Assembly: GCF_018596315.1 (NCBI RefSeq)
Contig: NZ_JAHEAG010000015.1
Location: 62,001 to 126,000, forward strand
Direction of reading: 5' to 3'
Length of the DNA: 64,000 nucleotides
DNA from: Bradyrhizobium sp. SRL28
GTDB lineage: Bacteria; Pseudomonadota; Alphaproteobacteria; Rhizobiales; Xanthobacteraceae
Shown here: one piece after another, positions 60,926-64,000 of the stretch
Layout of the letters: every line of letters starts with the position of its first letter
Numbering within the stretch: the first letter of the stretch is position 1
Program-made: the position numbers and the translations under genes
Notes under the pieces: model-generated
The model's database searches: none
The model's input: the letters and a program-made list of their open reading frames with translations, nothing else
What the model was told of the DNA's origin: nothing

Positions 60926-61083
60926 TAGGGTGGGCAAAGGCGCATCGGCGCCGTGCCCACCATCTCTCTCTCCGACCTTCATCGTGAATGGTGGGCACGC
61001 GGAGCCTGTCATCTCTGTGCGAGCGCAATTGCGCTCGTCGCGGGGCGCGCATTCGCGCGACCCGGTGGCTTTGCCTACCCTAC
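60926..61083. repeat. Compound inverted-repeat element
   Basis: Outer arms GTAGGGTGGGCAAAG (60926-60940) and CTTTGCCTACCCTAC (61069-61083) match with one difference. Inside are GTGCCCACCAT / ATGGTGGGCAC and a perfect 16-bp palindrome GAGCGCAATTGCGCTC (61021-61036). It lies between convergent genes. Confidence 0.8.
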
Positions 61084-61086
61084 GAT

Positions 61087-62337
61087 TTATCGTTTGGGCG
61101 TCACGGCCAGCGTTCGCCACGCAATCACCAACGCCAGCCCCAGCAGCGCCGCTGCCAGCAGGAACGGCGCGCCCGGCATTTTCACCGGCGCCTGATCACT
61201 GATGAAATAGGCAAAGGTCAGCGTAAACAGAAACGGCCCCACCATCTGGGCGATGCTGTTGACGCTGTTGGTCGCCCCCTGCAACTGGCCCTGCTGATCC
61301 GGCGCGACGAGCTGCGTCGTCAGCGCCTGGATCGCCGCCCCCGCCACGCCCCACAGCGCCATCACGGGAATGCCGAGCCAGAACAGCGGTCCGGTCGGAG
61401 CCGCGCCATAGATGAAGAATCCCAAAGCCCCGCAGGCGAGCCCGAGCAGCAGCGCACGGCGCTCGCCGAGGCGCGTGACGATCGGCCCGACGCCCGCACC
61501 CTGCACCACCATGGCGCAGACGCCGACCAGGGCCAGCGTCAGGCCGACGGTCGTCGTATCCCAGCCATATCGGTAGGTCGCATAGAGCACAAAGGTAGAG
61601 GGCAGTACCACATGCGCAACCTGCCCGAAGAAATTCGCCAGCGACAGGCCGGCGAGAATCCGGTTGGAACGCAACAGATGCAGCGCGCCGAGCGGGCTGG
61701 CGCGTTTCCAATGGAACGGTGCACGGCGCTCCAGCGGCAGCGACTCCGGGAGGATCAGCCAGCCGTAAAGCGTATTTGCAAAGCTCAAGCCCGCCGCGAT
61801 CCAGAATGGCAGGCGCGGATCCATACCGCCGAGCAGGCCGCCGATGGCGGGACCGAGAATGAACCCGGCGCCGAAGGCCGCACCGATCTTGCCGAACACC
61901 GCGGCGCGCCGCTCCGGCGGCGTCACGTCTGCGATATAGGCAAAGGCGGTGGAGATGCTCGCCGAGGTAATGCCTGAGATCACCCGGCCGATGAACAGCC
62001 AGGTCAGCGACGGTGCCAGCGCCATCAACACATAGTCCAGCGCCAATCCGAAATTCGACAGCAGCACCACCGGCCGCCGGCCGAAGCGGTCCGAGAGCGC
62101 GCCGAGGATCGGCGAGAACAGGAACTGCATCAGCGCCCAGGCGGTGCCGAACAGGCCGAAGATCCGCGCCGCTGTCGCGGTATCGTTATCGACGAAACTT
62201 TCAACCAGTTTGGGCAGGATCGGCAGGATCAAGCCGAGCGCGAGCATGTCGAGCAGGATGGTGACGAAGATGAAGGCCGCCGCGCCGCTGCGCACCGGCT
62301 TGTCGTCGGCAGCAGCGGCGGACGGCTTCTCGCTCAC
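61087..62337 (-). CDS. MFS transporter, TetA-like
   Basis: 416 residues with twelve membrane helices. The motif between helices 2 and 3, GALSDRFGRRPVVLLSNFG, and PAIGGLLGG in the later helix are typical of the TCR/Tet group of drug:proton antiporters. Chromosomal members of this group in rhizobia are of unknown substrate; tetracycline resistance should not be assumed. Its start overlaps the der stop (ATGA), so it is probably cotranscribed with der. Confidence 0.88.
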   Translation of the reverse strand: MSEKPSAAAADDKPVRSGAAAFIFVTILLDMLALGLILPILPKLVESFVDNDTATAARIFGLFGTAWALMQFLFSPILGALSDRFGRRPVVLLSNFGLALDYVLMALAPSLTWLFIGRVISGITSASISTAFAYIADVTPPERRAAVFGKIGAAFGAGFILGPAIGGLLGGMDPRLPFWIAAGLSFANTLYGWLILPESLPLERRAPFHWKRASPLGALHLLRSNRILAGLSLANFFGQVAHVVLPSTFVLYATYRYGWDTTTVGLTLALVGVCAMVVQGAGVGPIVTRLGERRALLLGLACGALGFFIYGAAPTGPLFWLGIPVMALWGVAGAAIQALTTQLVAPDQQGQLQGATNSVNSIAQMVGPFLFTLTFAYFISDQAPVKMPGAPFLLAAALLGLALVIAWRTLAVTPKR

Positions 62338-63719
62338 GACGGCCGCTTGCGCTTGTGCGCGAACGGATTGGCCTTTTCGCGCAGCGTGATCCGTATCGGC
62401 GTGCCCGGCAGGTCGAAGGCCTCGCGCATGCTGTTGGTGAGATAGCGCAGATAGGATTGCGGCACGGCGTCGGCGCGCGAGCAGAACAAGATAAAGCTCG
62501 GCGGCCGCGCCTTGGCCTGCGTAATGTAGTTCAGCTTCAGCCGACGGCCGGAGACCGCGGGCGGCGGGTTGGCATCGACCGCCTGCTCGAACCAGCGATT
62601 AAGCGTGGCCGTCGGCACGCGCTTGTTCCACACCGCGTAGGCTTCCTCAATCGCCGTCATAAGCCGGTCGATGCCTTCGCCCATCAGCCCGGACACCGCG
62701 ACGACAGGCGCGCCCTTGACCTGCGGCAGCCAGTGATCGACATCGGTGCGCAGCGCGGAAATCAGATTTCCCTTCCGCTCCATCAAGTCCCACTTATTGA
62801 CCGCCAGCACGATCGCCCGCCCCTCGCGCTCGATCAGATCGGCGATACGCAGGTCCTGCTCCTCGAACCGGTTTTGCGCATCCATCATCATCACGACGAC
62901 TTCGGCAAAGCGCACCGCGCGCAGCGCGTCCGCCACCGACAGTTTTTCCAGCTTCGCCTCGATCCGCGAGCGCCGCCGCAAGCCCGCGGTGTCGAACACC
63001 CGAAACTCGCGTCCCTGCCAGTTGATTTCAACCGAAATGGAATCGCGCGTGGTGCCGGCCTCGGCGCTGGTCAACAGCCGCTCCTCGCCGAGCAGATGAT
63101 TGATCAGCGTGGATTTCCCGGCATTGGGACGGCCGACGATGGCGACGCGGATCGGACGCTGCGCGAGTTCCTCATCCGATACGATGATGTCATCATCGTC
63201 GAACTCTTCATCCTCGTCGACCGGCTCCGGCATCAGCACGCGTAGCGCGTCGTAGAGATCGCTCATGCCCTCGCCATGTTCGGCCGAAATCTGGATGGGA
63301 TCGCCGAGCCCCAGCGCGTAGGATTCCATCGCGCCGACTTCGCCGTGTTTTCCCTCGCTCTTGTTGGCGACCAGCACCACCGGCTTGTTGGCGCGGCGGG
63401 CGAAATCGGCAAAGGCGCGATCGTTCGGCGTTAGCCCAGCGCGCGCGTCGATCACGAACATCAGCGCGTCCGCCAGGCCGATCGCGGTTTCGGTCTGCTC
63501 CTGCATCCGCGCGGTGAGCGAGCCCTTGGCGCCCTCGTCGAGGCCGGCGGTGTCGATCACGGTGAATTCGAGATCGCCGAGACGCGCATTGCCCTCGCGG
63601 CGGTCGCGGGTGACGCCAGGCTCGTCATCAACCAACGCGAGTTTCTGCCCTACCAGCCGGTTGAACAGCGTCGACTTGCCGACATTGGGGCGGCCGATGA
63701 TGGCGATCGTAAAAGACAT
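62334..63719 (-). CDS. der: Ribosome biogenesis GTPase Der (EngA)
   Basis: 461 residues with two G domains in tandem and a C-terminal KH-like domain. Domain 1: GRPNVGKSTLF, DTAGLDEG, NKSEG. Domain 2: GRPNAGKSTLI, DTAGLRRR, NKWDL. It is needed for 50S subunit assembly. Full length for the family. A short inverted repeat lies just upstream (63731-63751). Confidence 0.96.
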   Translation of the reverse strand: MSFTIAIIGRPNVGKSTLFNRLVGQKLALVDDEPGVTRDRREGNARLGDLEFTVIDTAGLDEGAKGSLTARMQEQTETAIGLADALMFVIDARAGLTPNDRAFADFARRANKPVVLVANKSEGKHGEVGAMESYALGLGDPIQISAEHGEGMSDLYDALRVLMPEPVDEDEEFDDDDIIVSDEELAQRPIRVAIVGRPNAGKSTLINHLLGEERLLTSAEAGTTRDSISVEINWQGREFRVFDTAGLRRRSRIEAKLEKLSVADALRAVRFAEVVVMMMDAQNRFEEQDLRIADLIEREGRAIVLAVNKWDLMERKGNLISALRTDVDHWLPQVKGAPVVAVSGLMGEGIDRLMTAIEEAYAVWNKRVPTATLNRWFEQAVDANPPPAVSGRRLKLNYITQAKARPPSFILFCSRADAVPQSYLRYLTNSMREAFDLPGTPIRITLREKANPFAHKRKRPS

Positions 63720-63730
63720 AAATGATCCAA

Positions 63731-63751
63731 ACGCCCTTTTTTGAAGGGCGT
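63731..63751. repeat. Inverted repeat upstream of der
   Basis: ACGCCCTT and AAGGGCGT form a perfect 8-bp stem with a 5-base loop. It lies between the stop of the upstream gene and the der start and could end or attenuate transcription. No T-run follows in either direction. Confidence 0.4.
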
Positions 63752-63774
63752 GTCAATCGAACGAAAAGAAGAAA

Positions 63775-64000
63775 TCAACGCGTGAAAGTACCGCTCGGCA
63801 TTGGCGCCGGGAACGCGGATTGTTGCGGGGACTGTGCAGGCGCCGCCGATTGATCGGGCGGCGGCGCGGTGGTCCGCTTGCGCACGATCTTGGCCGGCTT
63901 GGGCGCCGGCGGCGCGGCGGCGGTGCTGCCCTCTTCCTCGGGTGCGGCGTCGGGGTCCGCAGCGGCGGGGGCGGCGGCCTGTTTGCCCTTGGCTTTCGTG
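63775..64000 (-). CDS. C-terminal tail of a gene upstream of der (5' part outside window)
   Basis: The frame runs from the window end to TGA 63777-63775; 75 codons are visible. The tail is Ala/Pro/Lys-rich (KAKGKQAAAPAAADPDAAPE, then PAKIVRKRTTAPPPDQ) and ends PAPMPSGTFTR. Low complexity prevents identification. In related genomes a tetratricopeptide-repeat (YfgM-like) gene often precedes der, so that is a reasonable guess, not a finding. Confidence 0.55.
   Translation of the reverse strand, partial: TKAKGKQAAAPAAADPDAAPEEEGSTAAAPPAPKPAKIVRKRTTAPPPDQSAAPAQSPQQSAFPAPMPSGTFTR

Noticed and set aside
61087..62337. MFS gene as a tetracycline-resistance determinant
   Set aside because: It belongs to the same MFS group but sits in a core context overlapping der; resistance cannot be claimed from sequence resemblance.

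Overview
The window looks like chromosome from a Bradyrhizobium-type alphaproteobacterium (Nitrobacteraceae). The evidence is high GC with strong third-position bias, alphaproteobacterial gene orders (lptF-lptG-lptD-surA-pdxA-ksgA; fabD-fabG-acpP-fabF-mltG-yicC-gmk; rpsF-rpsR-DUF2232-rplI followed by dnaB, alr, radA, cvpA, purF), several class III nucleotide cyclases, and palindromic intergenic repeats of a kind I associate with this group. Genus assignment is inference. I saw no tRNA, rRNA, transposase, phage module or CRISPR array.

Layout. 1-5.2 kb: end of a Gly/His-rich secreted protein, an ABC-F ATPase, a lipoprotein, and the pepA-holC pair. 5.5-13.3 kb: outer-membrane biogenesis operon lptF-lptG-lptD-surA running into pdxA and ksgA, mostly by overlapping start/stop codons. 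13.3-18.9 kb: metabolic and regulatory genes (zinc alcohol dehydrogenase, metallo-beta-lactamase-fold protein, alpha/beta hydrolase, AraC, Lrp, RBBP9-like hydrolase). 18.9-22.1 kb: gene-poor accessory stretch with possible microproteins, a 14-codon relic of an alcohol dehydrogenase gene, a frameshifted small gene and strong inverted repeats. 22.1-25.8 kb: exported caspase-like protein with a DUF4189 tail, two tandem exported paralogues and a Pro/Ala-rich membrane protein. 25.8-32.5 kb: fatty-acid synthesis and cell-envelope operon on the minus strand. 32.6-35.1 kb: LysE exporter, and a TetR regulator overlapping a fatty acid desaturase with a clear operator. 35.4-37.9 kb: ribosomal protein operon. 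37.9-42.1 kb: thioesterase/TetR pair, single-haem cytochrome-like protein, cyclopropane-fatty-acid-synthase-like methyltransferase, small proteins. 42.4-45.2 kb: dnaB, alr. 45.3-53.4 kb: mixed accessory block (xth, Bug/TctC binding protein, a Cys-Gly-repeat protein, cupin, two adenylate cyclases, GFA protein, TauE exporter). 53.5-57.3 kb: radA, cvpA, purF. 57.3-64 kb: SDR, NHL protein, ABC substrate-binding protein, MFS exporter, der, and the end of a further gene, with three inverted-repeat elements between genes.

Most interesting points. (1) A 129-residue protein at 47734-48123 whose last ~38 residues hold 11 cysteines in RGC/GGC repeats, resembling a peptide precursor with a leader. (2) The caspase-DUF4189 gene beside two tandem exported paralogues. 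(3) Two exact and one near-exact TGTGA-N6-TCACA (CRP-type) palindromes within 10 kb, in the part that also encodes two adenylate cyclases. (4) A 15-bp tandem repeat that builds the N-terminus of PdxA. (5) Gene relics and palindromes at 20.3-21.9 kb. All functional statements come from reading motifs by eye; no database search was run.
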